Shown: positions 63,225 to 64,000 of the stretch, piece after piece | How the letters are laid out: every line of letters begins with the position of its first letter | Position numbering within the stretch: position 1 is the stretch's first letter | From: Bacteroidales bacterium UBA6244 | Lineage (GTDB): Bacteria > Bacteroidota > Bacteroidia > Bacteroidales > F082 | Direction of reading: 5' to 3' | Length of the DNA: 64,000 nucleotides | NCBI GenBank assembly: GCA_002440885.1 | Contig: DJVY01000100.1 | Coordinates: forward strand, 1-64,000 | Notes under the pieces: model-generated | Told to the model about the DNA's origin: nothing | The model's input: only the letters and a program-made list of their open reading frames with translations | Database searches by the model: none | Position numbers and translations under genes: made by a program

Positions 63225-64000
63225 ATGAACAATAAAATACAACTTATCACTTATGTCGATCGGTTTGGGTGTGAAAATTTAAACGACCTGAATAGCCTGT
63301 TTAAAAAGGAGTTAAAAGGTTTGTTTGGGGGTGTTCATATATTGCCCTTTTTTAATCCCATTGACGGTGAGGATGCCGGATTTGATCCTGTAGATCACCA
63401 ATTGATTGACCCACGTTTGGGTAAATGGGACGATTTGCTGGAATTGGGAAAAAGTGTTGAGGTTATGGCCGACTTAATTGTTAACCACATCTCATCCAAA
63501 TCCATGCAGTTTCAGGATTTTTTACAAAAGGGTCAACAATCTGAATATGTCAATCTTTTTTTGAGTTTTGATCATGTTTTTCCGGCAGGGGCTACAGAGG
63601 CTGATTTGCTTGGAATATACAGACCCAGACCTGGTTTCCCATTCACAACCTTTAAGTTTTTGGATGGATCATCCAGGTTAATCTGGACAACGTTTACCGG
63701 TAGTCAGATCGATATCAACGTTCATAGTAAAGAAGGCAAAAAATATTTAAACGGAATTTTAACCACCTTTCAAGTGGCTGGCATAAAACAAATCCGCCTT
63801 GATGCTGCCGGTTATGCCGTTAAAAAACAAGGCACTTCCTGTTTCATGATACCCGAAACATTTGAATTTATCAACGAGCTCACAGAGGTAGCCCATGGCA
63901 AAAACATGGAGGTGCTGGTTGAAATCCATTCTCACCACCAAACGCAAATTGAAATAGCAGCCAAAGTAGATTATGTCTACGATTTTGCCCTGCCTGTTCT
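63225..64000 (+). CDS. Sucrose phosphorylase (GH13_18), 3' truncated by the window
   Basis: First 258 codons of a gene that runs past the window. Cleaves sucrose with phosphate to glucose-1-phosphate and fructose in the cytoplasm. The family blocks are unmistakable: LITYVDRFG at the start, GVHILPFFNP..DAGFDPVDH, ADLIVNHIS, GIYRPRPGFPFT, the catalytic-nucleophile segment IRLDAAGYAVKK and the acid/base segment VEIHSHHQ. These closely match the Bifidobacterium enzyme from memory. The ATG at 63225 follows a weak -7-like TATCTTTA (63188-63195). It follows the TonB receptor, giving a sucrose uptake and use locus. Confidence 0.92.
   Translation, partial: MNNKIQLITYVDRFGCENLNDLNSLFKKELKGLFGGVHILPFFNPIDGEDAGFDPVDHQLIDPRLGKWDDLLELGKSVEVMADLIVNHISSKSMQFQDFLQKGQQSEYVNLFLSFDHVFPAGATEADLLGIYRPRPGFPFTTFKFLDGSSRLIWTTFTGSQIDINVHSKEGKKYLNGILTTFQVAGIKQIRLDAAGYAVKKQGTSCFMIPETFEFINELTEVAHGKNMEVLVEIHSHHQTQIEIAAKVDYVYDFALPV

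Overview
The window is a stretch of chromosome from a Bacteroidota bacterium, most likely an anaerobic or facultative member of the Bacteroidales/Marinilabiliales side of the phylum (inference). The evidence is: two proteins with type A and one with type B (gliding-type) type IX secretion sorting domains; a carboxypeptidase-regulatory-domain TonB receptor; ferredoxin-dependent 2-oxoacid and indolepyruvate oxidoreductases; a tyrosine-ammonia-lyase operon of the flexirubin/aryl-polyene kind; a DUF2795 protein; and many copies of the Bacteroidota -7 promoter element TAnnTTTG at the expected distance from start codons. No rRNA, tRNA, CRISPR array, intact transposase or prophage gene was seen.

Layout. 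1-4.3 kb: 3' end of a KorB-type subunit, a lipoprotein, dnaK. 4.4-12.5 kb: two tandem secreted type IX proteins (the first 1520 aa, multi-domain) and an exported protein of unknown function. 12.5-15 kb: methyltransferase, ABC ATPase, cobalamin adenosyltransferase, DUF2795 protein. 15-22 kb (minus strand): seven-gene operon with a PlsC-like acyltransferase, tyrosine ammonia-lyase, ketoreductase, ketosynthase, acyl carrier protein, LpxL-like acyltransferase and methyltransferase, which looks like one half of a flexirubin/aryl-polyene pathway. 22.2-28.6 kb (minus): exported C1 peptidase, giant AsmA-like protein, secreted endo/exonuclease-phosphatase family protein. 28.9-36.2 kb (plus): ECF sigma factor with a TPR membrane partner, valS, DUF2723 membrane protein. 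36.3-43.7 kb: iorB, iorA, acpH-like, purA, fur, rel. 44-47.2 kb: type B type IX protein and an FtsB/DivIC-like protein. 47.2-49.0 kb: AT-rich patch with two small lipoproteins and a gene fragment. 49.0-55 kb (minus): hutU, GT39-type transferase and MBL hydrolase in one overlapping operon, then a GT2 transferase overlapping an ECF sigma gene. 55.1-60.1 kb: tgt, LptF/LptG permease, M28 peptidase, GtrA-like protein, YjbQ-like protein. 60.4-64 kb: TonB receptor and the start of sucrose phosphorylase, preceded by an array of TTAAC elements that looks like an operator region.

How it fits together. Most genes are conserved housekeeping or envelope genes in short transcription units closed by clear hairpin terminators. 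The accessory parts most worth attention are the partial aryl-polyene/flexirubin operon, the AT-rich patch with a possible decayed effector/immunity locus, the TTAAC array controlling a likely sucrose locus, and the sigma/TPR pair. The TAnnTTTG elements also fix several start codons downstream of the longest possible reading frame (1076 lipoprotein, rel, tgt, GT2, YjbQ, FtsB).
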